A stretch of 64,000 nucleotides of DNA from Chitinophagaceae bacterium. GTDB taxonomy: Bacteria; Bacteroidota; Bacteroidia; Chitinophagales; Chitinophagaceae. Below are positions 39,386 to 48,008 of this stretch, piece by piece. Every line of letters begins with the position of its first letter. The first letter of the stretch is position 1. The notes below the pieces were generated by a model. That model did no database searches. It worked only from the letters and a program-made list of their open reading frames with translations, and had not been told where the DNA came from. Both the position numbers and the translations under genes were made by a program. The DNA is taken from assembly GCA_016706055.1 (NCBI GenBank), contig JADJKL010000001.1, forward strand, positions 62,001 to 126,000, given 5' to 3'.

Positions 39386-40435
39386 TTATATCAATGGCTC
39401 CTGCTGACTAAGACAATGAAAACTTCCTAATCCCCAAATAATATCTAAGGAATCAATGCCAACTACTGTTCTATCCGGAAAACAATCCTGAATAATTTGC
39501 AACGCTTTTTCATCTCTGTCAGTTTGAAAAACAGGAACTATTACAGATTTGTTGGCTATATAAAAATTAGCATAAGAACAAGGCAATCGTTGGTCGTCAT
39601 AAACTAATTGCTCAGGCATTGGCAATTCGATAATGTTAAGCTGTTTACCATTCAATAAACGCATTGCTTTCAACTGCTTTAAATTATGTTGAAGTAGTTC
39701 ATAATTATCATCGTTTTTATCTTCTTCAATTACTGTTAGCACAGTATCCTCATTAACAAAACGAACCGTATCATCAATATGTCCATCAGTATCATCTCCA
39801 ACAATTCCTTCATCCACCCAAAGTACCTGCTCCATTCCATAATAATTACAGAGGTATTCTTCAATCTGTTGCTGATTCAAATGCGGATTACGGTTTGGAT
39901 TTAGCAAACAGGCAGTAGAAGTCATTACTGTTCCTGCACCATTAAATTCTACAGAACCACCTTCCATTACAATACCGGGATTAAAAACCGGAATATTTAA
40001 ATGATTAGCAATCAACGTTGGAACAACATCATCCAAATCAAACGGCGGATATTTATTTCCCCAGGCATTATAACCCCAGTCAACAATTACTTTTTTCTGT
40101 TCTGCTGAAGGATTGATTAAAAATGCCGGACCATGATCTCTGCACCATGCATCGTTTGTAGGATGAAAAAAGAATTCAACTTTTGATAAATCAACATCTT
40201 CTTTTTGTAAATGTGAAATTGCAGATGCTTTCATTGCTTCATCGGCAACATTTATTCTTACCAATTCACCTTTTGTTAATTCCTTAATGAATTTAGAATA
40301 AGAAGGAAATATAGTGTTGATCTTTCCCGGCCATGATGCTTCCTTGTGCGGCCAGCTTAACCATGTTGCGAGATGTGGAGCAAACTCAGCAGGGAAATAA
40401 TAGCCGAGTTCTTTAGGAGTTTGTTTGTCTGTCAG
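39386..40435 (-). CDS. aguA: Agmatine deiminase (start uncertain)
   Basis: Converts agmatine to N-carbamoylputrescine, first step of a putrescine route. Conserved features: the N-terminal ATWLSWPHKEASWPG, NDAWCRDHGPAFL, MEGGSVEFNG, DDTDGHIDDTVRF and the catalytic cysteine in GLGSFHCLSQQ. The protein must begin upstream of the TTG at 40264, since TWLSWPH is conserved. The only start-like codon before the in-frame stop is CTG at 40435, giving 349 residues, the normal family length. CTG is rare, so a local sequence error at the start is possible. The gene begins two bases after the stop of aguB, so coupled translation is likely. Confidence 0.92.
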   Translation of the reverse strand: MTDKQTPKELGYYFPAEFAPHLATWLSWPHKEASWPGKINTIFPSYSKFIKELTKGELVRINVADEAMKASAISHLQKEDVDLSKVEFFFHPTNDAWCRDHGPAFLINPSAEQKKVIVDWGYNAWGNKYPPFDLDDVVPTLIANHLNIPVFNPGIVMEGGSVEFNGAGTVMTSTACLLNPNRNPHLNQQQIEEYLCNYYGMEQVLWVDEGIVGDDTDGHIDDTVRFVNEDTVLTVIEEDKNDDNYELLQHNLKQLKAMRLLNGKQLNIIELPMPEQLVYDDQRLPCSYANFYIANKSVIVPVFQTDRDEKALQIIQDCFPDRTVVGIDSLDIIWGLGSFHCLSQQEPLI

Positions 40436-40436
40436 G

Positions 40437-41315
40437 TTAGTCTTCGTCTATAAATCGTTTAGTAATTGGTTGGTAAGAATCAATCCTTCTATCCCTCATA
40501 AAAGGCCAATGCGTTCTGTATTGATCTGTTTTAGCTAAATCAATTTCTAATACTTTTATTTCTTCCTCTTCATGCGATGCTTTGTAAAGAATTGTTCCAA
40601 ATGGATTGGAAACAAATGAACCACCCCAGAATTTCATTGCACCGTCTTGTTCCAGCCCTACCCTGTTTACACTTACTACATGTACGCCGTTTGCCACTGC
40701 ATGACTTCTTTGAATAGTTTGCCATGCTCCGTACTGCTCTGTATTGGTTTCTTCGTCTTGTGCGGTTGCCCAACCGATAGCTGTTGGATAAAATAATATT
40801 TCTGCTCCCATCAATGCTGTTATCCTTGATGCTTCCGGATACCACTGATCCCAGCAGATCAACACACCAATTGTAGCAAATTTTGTTTTGAAAACTTTAT
40901 AGCCCAAGTCACCGGGAGTGAAATAAAATTTTTCATAATAAGCCGGATCATCAGGAATATGCATCTTTCTGTACTTGCCAAGGTAACTTCCATCAGCATC
41001 AATAACGGCCGTTGTATTATGATAAAGACCTTGAGCTCTTTTTTCAAATAATGATGCAATAATTACAACACCTGTTTCTTTCGCAACAGTTTGTAACGAT
41101 TCTGTTGAAGGGCCGGGAATAGGCTCCGCTAATTTGAAATTCTCATAGTCTTCCACATCGCAGAAATATAAAGAAGTAAACAGTTCCTGTAAGCAAACAA
41201 TTTGTGCGCCGTCAGCAGCAGTTTTCTTTACTCCTTCTATTGCTTTAGCAAGATTTTCTACTTTATTATTAGTGCAACTCATTTGCACAAGACCGACTTT
41301 TACTTTATTCATCAC
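40437..41315 (-). CDS. aguB: N-carbamoylputrescine amidase
   Basis: 292 residues, nitrilase superfamily. Hydrolyses N-carbamoylputrescine to putrescine, carbon dioxide and ammonia. The catalytic triad is visible as Glu44 (CLQELF), Lys117 (YRKMHIPDD) and Cys154 (LICWDQWYPE). The sequence IPDDPAYYEKFYFTPGD and the C-terminal HWPFMRDRRID are typical of the AguB branch rather than of other nitrilases. It is directly upstream of aguA in one operon, which confirms the function. It starts MMNKV; either Met could be used. Confidence 0.95.
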   Translation of the reverse strand: MMNKVKVGLVQMSCTNNKVENLAKAIEGVKKTAADGAQIVCLQELFTSLYFCDVEDYENFKLAEPIPGPSTESLQTVAKETGVVIIASLFEKRAQGLYHNTTAVIDADGSYLGKYRKMHIPDDPAYYEKFYFTPGDLGYKVFKTKFATIGVLICWDQWYPEASRITALMGAEILFYPTAIGWATAQDEETNTEQYGAWQTIQRSHAVANGVHVVSVNRVGLEQDGAMKFWGGSFVSNPFGTILYKASHEEEEIKVLEIDLAKTDQYRTHWPFMRDRRIDSYQPITKRFIDED

Positions 41316-41329
41316 TTAAGTTTGAAATG

Positions 41330-41337
41330 CAAAAATA
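41330..41337 (-). promoter_or_regulatory. -7 element of the aguB-aguA operon
   Basis: TATTTTTG on the minus strand matches TAnnTTTG, 14 bases before the aguB start. A TTG lies 24 bases upstream, a longer spacing than normal. Confidence 0.45.
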
Positions 41338-41365
41338 ATTCATTGATTCTTTTTATAGCTACAAA

Positions 41366-43942
41366 CTACGCCGAATTTCTTCCCGCATTAATAATCCCAA
41401 ATGAACAACGCATTACCAGTTTCCCAAACACATCTCTTTCAGGATTCTTAATATTTTTTTCTTCCATTTCCCTCACTCTTGTTATAGCATACTGCTGAAT
41501 AGTAACCAATGGCAATACAATTCTTTCTCTCATCTGAATAGATAGTTGTTCAACAGGATAATCTGCCATCAGCTCATTCTTACCTGTCAGTTGAAAAAGA
41601 ATTTTTTTTGTCAGCTCATATTCAGCATAAATATCATTCCATATTTCACCATACACAGGGTGATCTGATAAAAAAGCCGTCAATGGGAAAAAACATTTGT
41701 TCATGGACATTTCACAGTTATCTATCAGTGTTCGGAAGAATAAAGACTCCTTATAAAACTTCTTCAATTCATTAAACTTTCCTTGCTCTTTTGCTTTGCT
41801 TAATGCAGTGCCAACACCATAGTAACCTGTTACATTTTGTTTTAACTGGCTCCATGCTCCAACAAATGGAATGGCCCGCAAATCATTTAATGTCAGTTTT
41901 CCACTACCTCTTTTAGCCGGCCGAGAACCGATATTTGTTTCTGCATAAAATTTCAACGGACTGGCATGTCCAAGGTATTCAAGAAAATAAGGATGTTCTT
42001 TTAATTTGGTATAAGCATTAAAACTTTCATCAGCCAATCCACTAATTAAAGCTTCCTGGTTTGCATCAAGTGTTTTATTCTTATCGGAAAATATTTCATT
42101 GAACACACCAGCATTTACCAGTTGCTCAATATTATATTGCGCCGCATCCACCATTCCAAAATTGGAACTCACAGTTTGTCCTTGTATAGTCAGTTGAATT
42201 TCCTTGTTAGAAATATTCTTTCCCATGGAAGCATAAAACTTATGTGTCTTTCCACCACCTCTTGCTGGCGGACCGCCTCTGCCATCAAAAAACACTACAT
42301 CAATCCCATATTCTCTAGAAAGAGCAGTCAGTTCTTCTTTTGCTTTATAAATACTCCAGTTCGCCATCAGGTAGCCGCCATCTTTTGTGCCGTCAGAAAA
42401 ACCAACCATTATCGTTTGTTGATCGCCTCTTTGTCTTATATGATTACGATACACTTCATTATCATATAGCTCCTTCATTACTTCGGCAGCATTTTTCAGA
42501 TCACCGATCGTTTCAAACAATGGTACAATGTCCACCGTTAACTTTTCCGGTTTCCATCCTCCCAAAAGAAAAAGGCCATATACTTCCATTACATTTAATG
42601 CACTGTTACAATGACTAATTATATAACGATTACAACCTTCCTCACCATTGTACGATTGAATAGTCCTTATTACTCCTACCACATCAATAGTATCTTGTTC
42701 AATATCATCTTCAAGCATTACAGAGCTTTCCAATGGTTTTACATTGCATAATCGCTTAATCTTTTCCTTAGCTGATATGTTGGAATAATCTTCTCCCAAA
42801 TGACTACTAACTGCATTAATACTTTGCAATGTACTTTCATGTTTGCTGCTATCCTGTCTTATATCCAATGAAGCAAAATGAAGACCGAACACTAAAACTT
42901 TATTTATAAAACTATCAACCATATGAAGAAACAAGCTGTTGTGCTTATGGATCATTGTATCTTTTATCTGATACATTGTTTCCAGAATTTCTTTTCTTGT
43001 CAAATCTGTCCGTTGCCCCGGAATAAAAATATTGTTGTATAATTTTTTCTCCAACTCAGCCAAAACAGTTTCTACTCCATCAAAAGTCAGGCGACGTTTC
43101 AATCGTCGCACATCCTGATAATAACATTTGATGATGCTGCCCCGCAATGCTTCTGCTACCTGTAATGTTGTTTCAATATTTACAAAAGGATTACCGTCTC
43201 TGTCGCCACCAGGCCAGAAACCTAATTTTACAACTGGGTTGGTAGCTGGTAACGATTCAGGAAACTGGCTCTTTAAGAAATTAATGATCTTACCCGTTGC
43301 CTGATAAAACACATTTTCTAAAAACCAAACTAAACTGATGGCCTCATCATAGGGAGTTGGCTTTTGCTTTTTAAAAAAAGCCGTCTTACCTAGCTGTTGC
43401 AGGTACATATTTATCTGGCTGGTATTATTTTCCATCAAACCTTTTGAAAGATCGTTGATGATACCAAGCACAGAGCCAGGATAAAATTGTGTCGGATGTG
43501 CAGTCAACACCAATCGCACACAAAAATCTTTTAGTTTTTCTGTAAGTTCTTCTTCTTTTTCCATCTTCACTACTTCCGATTCAAGATGCTTGAGTGTTCC
43601 TGGACCGTTCATATCATGTACTTGTCTAAAAGCTGCATCTTCTAATGCATCAAACAATACCACTTGCCTTTCAGCATATTGAACAAAGCGAAAAAGTAAA
43701 TCCAGCTTTTCCTTATCTGTTGTGTAGGTCGTATGCTTGCTGAAAAACTCGTCTATGATAGTGACGGGGCTTTGTCCTTTTAGATATCCATCTTCACAGT
43801 TGGATAAAAACAAAGCTAGTAATATCCCCGTTTTTTCTATCCGGTGAAAAGGCAATGATGTAAATAAACTATTGTACAGCTGAAACCGAATGCCGATATC
43901 ATTTTTAAAATGCTGCAAAGCTCTGTTGGAAGAATGATCCAT
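41366..43942 (-). CDS. ppc: Phosphoenolpyruvate carboxylase
   Basis: About 858 residues from MDHSSNRAL; an upstream in-frame Met at 43984 would add 14 residues. Adds bicarbonate to PEP to give oxaloacetate, refilling the citric acid cycle. Catalytic His in LTAHPTQFYPGSVLG, then GFWPGGDRDGNPFVN and FFDGRGGPPARGGGKTHKFY. The last differs from the usual FHGRGGTVGRGGGP. TNIGSRPAKRGSGKLTLNDL, RAIPFVGAWSQLKQN and an end in INAGRNSA follow. It is the diverged Bacteroidota type. The gene stands alone on the minus strand. Confidence 0.93.
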   Translation of the reverse strand: MDHSSNRALQHFKNDIGIRFQLYNSLFTSLPFHRIEKTGILLALFLSNCEDGYLKGQSPVTIIDEFFSKHTTYTTDKEKLDLLFRFVQYAERQVVLFDALEDAAFRQVHDMNGPGTLKHLESEVVKMEKEEELTEKLKDFCVRLVLTAHPTQFYPGSVLGIINDLSKGLMENNTSQINMYLQQLGKTAFFKKQKPTPYDEAISLVWFLENVFYQATGKIINFLKSQFPESLPATNPVVKLGFWPGGDRDGNPFVNIETTLQVAEALRGSIIKCYYQDVRRLKRRLTFDGVETVLAELEKKLYNNIFIPGQRTDLTRKEILETMYQIKDTMIHKHNSLFLHMVDSFINKVLVFGLHFASLDIRQDSSKHESTLQSINAVSSHLGEDYSNISAKEKIKRLCNVKPLESSVMLEDDIEQDTIDVVGVIRTIQSYNGEEGCNRYIISHCNSALNVMEVYGLFLLGGWKPEKLTVDIVPLFETIGDLKNAAEVMKELYDNEVYRNHIRQRGDQQTIMVGFSDGTKDGGYLMANWSIYKAKEELTALSREYGIDVVFFDGRGGPPARGGGKTHKFYASMGKNISNKEIQLTIQGQTVSSNFGMVDAAQYNIEQLVNAGVFNEIFSDKNKTLDANQEALISGLADESFNAYTKLKEHPYFLEYLGHASPLKFYAETNIGSRPAKRGSGKLTLNDLRAIPFVGAWSQLKQNVTGYYGVGTALSKAKEQGKFNELKKFYKESLFFRTLIDNCEMSMNKCFFPLTAFLSDHPVYGEIWNDIYAEYELTKKILFQLTGKNELMADYPVEQLSIQMRERIVLPLVTIQQYAITRVREMEEKNIKNPERDVFGKLVMRCSFGIINAGRNSA

Positions 43943-44042
43943 TGTATAGTTTTTCCTAATTAGTAATTCGGTTTTTGCAGGCAATCGTAGCCTTGTGAAA
44001 ATACTTTATTTTATCAAGAATTCCTTACCCGGATTTGAAGGC

Positions 44043-44075
44043 AAAAAAAATGCCCTTCGGAAAACCGAAGGGCAT
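44043..44075 (-). terminator. Terminator after rplQ
   Basis: On the minus strand TGCCCTTCGG, TTTT, CCGAAGGGCA is followed by eight T. It is 23 bases after the rplQ stop, closing the infA-rplQ operon. Confidence 0.9.
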
Positions 44076-44097
44076 TGTATAATAATCTAAAAAATAA

Positions 44098-44607
44098 TTA
44101 TTCTGCTTTTGGCTCTTCAGTTGCTGGAGCTGCTTCTGCTTCTGTTGCTTCAGGAGCTTCAACTGCTGCTTCAGCTTTTTTCTTAGAACCTGCACGACGG
44201 GTTTTCTTCGCTCCTGTTTGCTCTTCACCTTTACCCTTGCCGTAAATTTCATTGAAATCAACCAACTCAATCATTGCAGTTTCAGCGTTGTCACCAACTC
44301 TTGCACCTAACTTGATGATACGGGTATATCCACCAGGACGACCGCCTACTTTCTCTGCTACATTACCAAACAATTCCTTGATGGCTTCTTTATCCTGTAG
44401 GTAGCTGAATACCACACGACGTTGGTGTGTAGTATTTTCTTTTCCTTTAGTGATCAAAGGCTCTACATATACTCTTAAAGCTTTCGCCTTTGCAGTTGTA
44501 GTTACAATTCTTTTATATTGAATAAGCTGACAAGCCAGGTTACTCAATAAAGCATCTCTGTGGGCTTTTTTTCTGCCTAAGTTTTTTACTTTGTCTCCGT
44601 GACGCAT
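44098..44607 (-). CDS. rplQ: 50S ribosomal protein L17
   Basis: 169 residues. The N-terminal MRHGDKVKNLGRKKAHRDAL and RRVVFSYLQDKEAIKELF are the L17 core. After about residue 120 there is an added Lys/Ala/Glu/Pro-rich tail (AAVEAPEATEAEAAPATEEP) that is likely disordered, a lineage-specific extension. Last gene of the alpha operon, after rpoA. Confidence 0.97.
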   Translation of the reverse strand: MRHGDKVKNLGRKKAHRDALLSNLACQLIQYKRIVTTTAKAKALRVYVEPLITKGKENTTHQRRVVFSYLQDKEAIKELFGNVAEKVGGRPGGYTRIIKLGARVGDNAETAMIELVDFNEIYGKGKGEEQTGAKKTRRAGSKKKAEAAVEAPEATEAEAAPATEEPKAE

Positions 44608-44700
44608 GACGATTAAATTTATTCGGTTGTACCGTGTCAGGAATTACAACCTACATTATTAAAAAAATAGCATCCCACAAAATTGCGGAATGCCGTATAA

Positions 44701-45702
44701 TTAGAATTCGCTTGGATCAATACCTAACTTAGGCAAGTCCATTCCAAAACTTAATCCTCTTTCAGTAAGTACCTGCTCAATCTCTGACAATGACTTCTGT
44801 CCGAAGTTGCGGAACTTCATTAGATCTTCTTGCTCATATTGAACAAGCTCACTCAATGAATTAATTTTTGCAGCTTTCAAACAGTTGAAGGCTCTAACAG
44901 AAAGATCAAGATCTTCTAATGGAGTTTTCAATACTTTACGCAATTGTAAAGTTTGTTCGTCCACCATGTCTTCTTTCTTCTCTTCCTTATTATCAAAAGT
45001 GATGTTCTCATCAGTGATGATCATCAAATGCTGAATCAGAATTCTTGAAGCCTGCTTCACTGCTTCTTCCGGATGGATAGTACCATCTGTAGAAACTTCC
45101 ATGATCAGTTTTTCAAAGTCAGTTCTTTGTTCAACCCTTGTATTCTCAATAGTGTACTTTACATTCTTTATCGGAGTAAAGATTGCATCAATCGGAATAT
45201 ATCCAAGAGGAGCATCTTTCACTTTATTATCTTCAGCAGGAACATAACCACGGCCTTTACCGATAGTTAATTCGATATCCATTCTTGCAGAAGAATCCAA
45301 CGTACAGATCAACAAATCCGGATTCATTATCTGGAATGAATGTGTGCTTTCACCCAACATACCAGCAGTGAATTCAGTTCTGTTCTTGATAGACAAAATG
45401 ATTTTCTCATTTGCCACATCATGATCAACAATCTTCTTAAAGCGGATTTGCTTAAGGTTCAAGAATATTTCAACAACATCTTCGCTGATTCCTTTCATTG
45501 TTGCAAACTCATGCTCCACACCTTCAATCTTTACACCTATGATAGCATGACCTTCCAGTGAATTAAGTAACACACGACGAAGTGCATTACCGATTGTAAC
45601 ACCGTAACCAGGTTCCAACGGACGAAACTCAAACTGTGCTTCGAAATCATTTGCTTTCTGCAAAATAATTTTATCGGGTTTCTGGAAATTTAATATTGCC
45701 AT
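44701..45702 (-). CDS. rpoA: DNA-directed RNA polymerase alpha subunit
   Basis: 333 residues. N-terminal assembly domain (FEFRPLEPGYGVTIGNALRR, VLLNSLEGHAIIGVKIEG) and a C-terminal DNA/regulator-binding domain (DLDLSVRAFNCLKAAKINSL, SELVQYEQEDLMKFRNFG). Complete and normal in length. Between rpsD and rplQ, the classic order. Confidence 0.98.
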   Translation of the reverse strand: MAILNFQKPDKIILQKANDFEAQFEFRPLEPGYGVTIGNALRRVLLNSLEGHAIIGVKIEGVEHEFATMKGISEDVVEIFLNLKQIRFKKIVDHDVANEKIILSIKNRTEFTAGMLGESTHSFQIMNPDLLICTLDSSARMDIELTIGKGRGYVPAEDNKVKDAPLGYIPIDAIFTPIKNVKYTIENTRVEQRTDFEKLIMEVSTDGTIHPEEAVKQASRILIQHLMIITDENITFDNKEEKKEDMVDEQTLQLRKVLKTPLEDLDLSVRAFNCLKAAKINSLSELVQYEQEDLMKFRNFGQKSLSEIEQVLTERGLSFGMDLPKLGIDPSEF

Positions 45703-45777
45703 ATTGTTATTTTAGATTTACGATTTTAGATTTGTGATTTCATCAATGCTGAATTATTCATCATTGATTATTCACTA

Positions 45778-46383
45778 TTACTTACTGTACAACTCGACGA
45801 TTAACTGCTCCTTAATATTTTCAGGAACACTTTCCCTTTCAGGGTAAGTGATGAAAGTACCTTTCATTTCAGTCTCGTTCCAATCCAACCAGCTGAACTT
45901 AGGATTCTTTGCTCTCACCATACTAGTGATAGAAGTTCTTCCTTTGCTACCTTCTTTAATAGTAATTACATCACCTGCTTTCATCTGGTAAGAAGGAACG
46001 TTCAAAACGTCACCATTTACTTCGATATGCTTATGACTTACCAACTGACGGGCAGCAGGGCGGCTTGGAGCAATACCCATACGGAAAACTGTATTGTCAA
46101 GACGAGCTTCACAAAGTTTGATTAGGTTTTCACCTGTTACACCTCCACGACGGGAAGCTTCTTCAAATGTTTTGCGGAACTGCTTTTCTAAAATACCGTA
46201 AGTGTATTTTGCTTTTTGTTTTTCACGAAGTTGTAAAGCGTATTCACCTAAAGTTTTACGCTTCTTCTTATCGCCATGCATCCCGGGAGGATTGCTGTTT
46301 TTATCCAGCCATTTGCCGTTACCTAAAATTGGTTCACCGAAACGACGGGAAATCTTGGTCTTTGGACCAGTGTACCTTGCCAT
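45778..46383 (-). CDS. rpsD: 30S ribosomal protein S4
   Basis: 201 residues. Starts MARYTGPKTKISRRFGEPI; S4 RNA-binding domain with RLDNTVFRMGIAPSRPAARQ and HIEVNGDVLNVPSY. The cysteine-rich zinc site found in some S4 proteins is absent from the N-terminus. S4 is a primary 16S binder and often a translational or transcriptional self-regulator. The structured spacer upstream (46414-46492) may be its target. Confidence 0.98.
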   Translation of the reverse strand: MARYTGPKTKISRRFGEPILGNGKWLDKNSNPPGMHGDKKKRKTLGEYALQLREKQKAKYTYGILEKQFRKTFEEASRRGGVTGENLIKLCEARLDNTVFRMGIAPSRPAARQLVSHKHIEVNGDVLNVPSYQMKAGDVITIKEGSKGRTSITSMVRAKNPKFSWLDWNETEMKGTFITYPERESVPENIKEQLIVELYSK

Positions 46384-46413
46384 AGTTTTTATTCATTTAC
46401 GCTTTTTTGTAAC

Positions 46414-46492
46414 GGTGCTCTGATCAGTAAAAGCGTTAAAAAATCAATCAGGCACCCTTTTTTAAAATGAACTGTTCTGATCCTTTCAGAAC
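46414..46492 (-). ncRNA. Candidate S4 autoregulatory leader between rpsK and rpsD
   Basis: Two hairpins in the minus-strand RNA: GTTCTGA / TCAGAAC (46492-46474) and a longer one with GGTGC-CTGAT pairing ATCAG-A-GCACC (46456-46414, one bulged base), ending 31 bases before the rpsD start. S4-bound mRNA leaders are known in several phyla, including Bacteroidetes (from memory). The fit to a named family is inference. Confidence 0.4.
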
Positions 46493-46516
46493 AATTATAA
46501 CTATATAATCTAAAAA

Positions 46517-46927
46517 TTATACTCTTCTTTTCTTTGGAGGACGGCAACCATTGTGTGGCAATGGAGTTACGTCTTTAATCATCACTATTTCAATTCCACT
46601 TTGTGAAAGAGAACGGATAGCACCTTCACGGCCAGAACCTGGTCCTTTTACAAATACATCAACTCTTTTTAAACCAGCATCCAATGCTGTTTTAGCTGCA
46701 TCAGCTGCTGCCATCTGCGCTGCATAAGGAGTATTCTTTTTAGAACCTCTAAAACCCATTTTACCAGCACTACTCCAGGCAATTGTTTGTCCGGTTTTGT
46801 TAGTAAGACTGATAATAATGTTGTTGAATGTAGCAGAAATGTGAGCATCACCGTATGAATCTACTTTTACTACTCTTTTCTTTGCTGCTGCTTTTGCGCT
46901 GCCACCTTGTTGTTGTGCTTTTGCCAT
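46517..46927 (-). CDS. rpsK: 30S ribosomal protein S11
   Basis: 136 residues with the S11 signatures DAHISATFNNIIISLTNKTG, FRGSKKNTPYAAQMAA and the C-terminal TPLPHNGCRPPKKRRV. The N-terminal 20 residues are Lys/Ala-rich. Between rpsM and rpsD as usual. Confidence 0.98.
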   Translation of the reverse strand: MAKAQQQGGSAKAAAKKRVVKVDSYGDAHISATFNNIIISLTNKTGQTIAWSSAGKMGFRGSKKNTPYAAQMAAADAAKTALDAGLKRVDVFVKGPGSGREGAIRSLSQSGIEIVMIKDVTPLPHNGCRPPKKRRV

Positions 46928-46996
46928 AATCTTTCTTCTTAGGTAATCTTTAAAAATTTGTTTATCCCCGGCGAACCGGATTTGAATCTATCCTCC

Positions 46997-47078
46997 CTGC
47001 GAAGCGCAGATCTGGAATTAATTCGAAATACTTCGTATAAAAAATTAGCTAATCAGCACTTAATCCAATCAGCTAATT
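46997..47078 (-). promoter_or_regulatory. Hairpins in the rpsM-rpsK spacer, one terminator-like
   Basis: Minus-strand RNA downstream of rpsM: AATTAGCT ... AGCTAATT followed by TTTTTT (47078-47036), then a hairpin CTGCG, CTT, CGCAG (47009-46997). A further CCGG, TTCG, CCGG hairpin lies at 46968-46979. The first looks like an intrinsic terminator or attenuator inside the operon. Confidence 0.45.
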
Positions 47079-47083
47079 AATTT

Positions 47084-47464
47084 TTATTTCTTAGCTGCTT
47101 TTTTCTTACCTGCAACTGTCTTTCTCTTACCTTTTCTTGTACGGCTGTTTGTCTTGGTGCGTTGTCCACGAACAGGTAAACCTTTACGATGACGCAATCC
47201 ACGGTAACAAGCAATATCAAGCAAACGCTTAATACTTGTTTGTACTTCTGAACGTAATTGACCTTCTACTTTTAATTCTTCAGTAATAGTATTACGGATA
47301 TCAGTTAACTCATCGTCATTCCACTCCTGTACTTTTTTATTCCTGTCAATACTATGTTTGTCAAGAATGTACTTAGCAGTAGAAGGACCTATTCCGTAGA
47401 TATAGGTAAGTCCTATTTCGCCTCTTTTATTTTTTGGTAAGTCAACACCGGCAATACGAGCCAT
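47084..47464 (-). CDS. rpsM: 30S ribosomal protein S13
   Basis: 126 residues: MARIAGVDLPKNKRGEIGLT, YIYGIGPSTAKYIL, and the tail YRGLRHRKGLPVRGQRTKTN. The C-terminal Lys-rich tail reaches the P site. Follows rpmJ. Confidence 0.98.
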   Translation of the reverse strand: MARIAGVDLPKNKRGEIGLTYIYGIGPSTAKYILDKHSIDRNKKVQEWNDDELTDIRNTITEELKVEGQLRSEVQTSIKRLLDIACYRGLRHRKGLPVRGQRTKTNSRTRKGKRKTVAGKKKAAKK

Positions 47465-47542
47465 ATTTCTGTTTTAATTTATTAGTTTACTTATTTCAAA
47501 TTTATGCAATAAACAATTTGCAAATTGTCTGTTGCCTATTGA

Positions 47543-47659
47543 TTACCCTTGTCTTTGTTTAAAACGAGGATTTTTTTTGTTAATAACATACAGTATGCCT
47601 TTGCGACGAACTATTTTGCAATCAACACTGCGCTTTTTAATAGATGCTCTTACTTTCAT
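47543..47659 (-). CDS. rpmJ: 50S ribosomal protein L36 (zinc-free form)
   Basis: 38 residues from the ATG at 47659: MKVRASIKKRSVDCKIVRRK, then GILYVINKKNPRFKQRQG. Of the zinc ligands seen in C+ L36 (three Cys and one His), only Cys14 remains, so this is the zinc-independent form. Located between infA and rpsM, the normal position. Confidence 0.96.
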   Translation of the reverse strand: MKVRASIKKRSVDCKIVRRKGILYVINKKNPRFKQRQG

Positions 47660-47669
47660 AATATTATAA

Positions 47670-47888
47670 TTACTTGTACCTAAAATTTATTCTTCCCCTT
47701 GTTAAATCATAAGGCGACAATTCAACTCCTACTTTATCACCTGGCAAAATACGGATGTAATGCATCCTCATTTTTCCAGAAATGGTAGCTAATATTTCAT
47801 GCCCGTTTTCAAGTTTTACTTTAAACATAGCATTTGATAAAGCTTCTACTATTGTTCCATCCTGTTTAATAAGTGGTTGTTTCGCCAT
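47670..47888 (-). CDS. infA: Translation initiation factor IF-1
   Basis: 72 residues starting MAKQPLIKQDGTIVEALSNA. S1-like OB fold with GHEILATISGKMRMHYIRIL and VELSPYDLTRGRINFRYK. A longer frame opens at 47987, but the shorter start is the conserved one and lies about 15 bases after a -7 element. First gene of the infA-rplQ cluster here. Confidence 0.97.
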   Translation of the reverse strand: MAKQPLIKQDGTIVEALSNAMFKVKLENGHEILATISGKMRMHYIRILPGDKVGVELSPYDLTRGRINFRYK

Positions 47889-47902
47889 AATTTTTGGGAA
47901 CG

Positions 47903-47910
47903 CAAAGGTA
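47903..47910 (-). promoter_or_regulatory. -7 element of infA
   Basis: TACCTTTG on the minus strand fully matches TAnnTTTG, 15 bases before the infA ATG at 47888. It supports that start over the longer frame. No TTG at -33 is clear. Confidence 0.5.
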
Positions 47911-48008
47911 GGAGTATCAGGGTGAAAAAAGAAATAACCCTGATTATTTTTAGCGGTTATGTGGAAAACGAGGGCTGCTTTCCCCAAAATAGGCCCGAAA
48001 ATTGATGA

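Noticed and set aside
46961..46990. TTCAAAT string on the minus strand that looks like a tRNA T-loop
   Set aside because: The bases on either side do not form the 5-bp T-stem and no acceptor, D or anticodon arm can be built around it. It lies in the rpsM-rpsK spacer.
47889..47987. Longer start for infA at 47987
   Set aside because: The extra 33 residues are not conserved in IF-1 and a -7 element at 47903-47910 lies within them.
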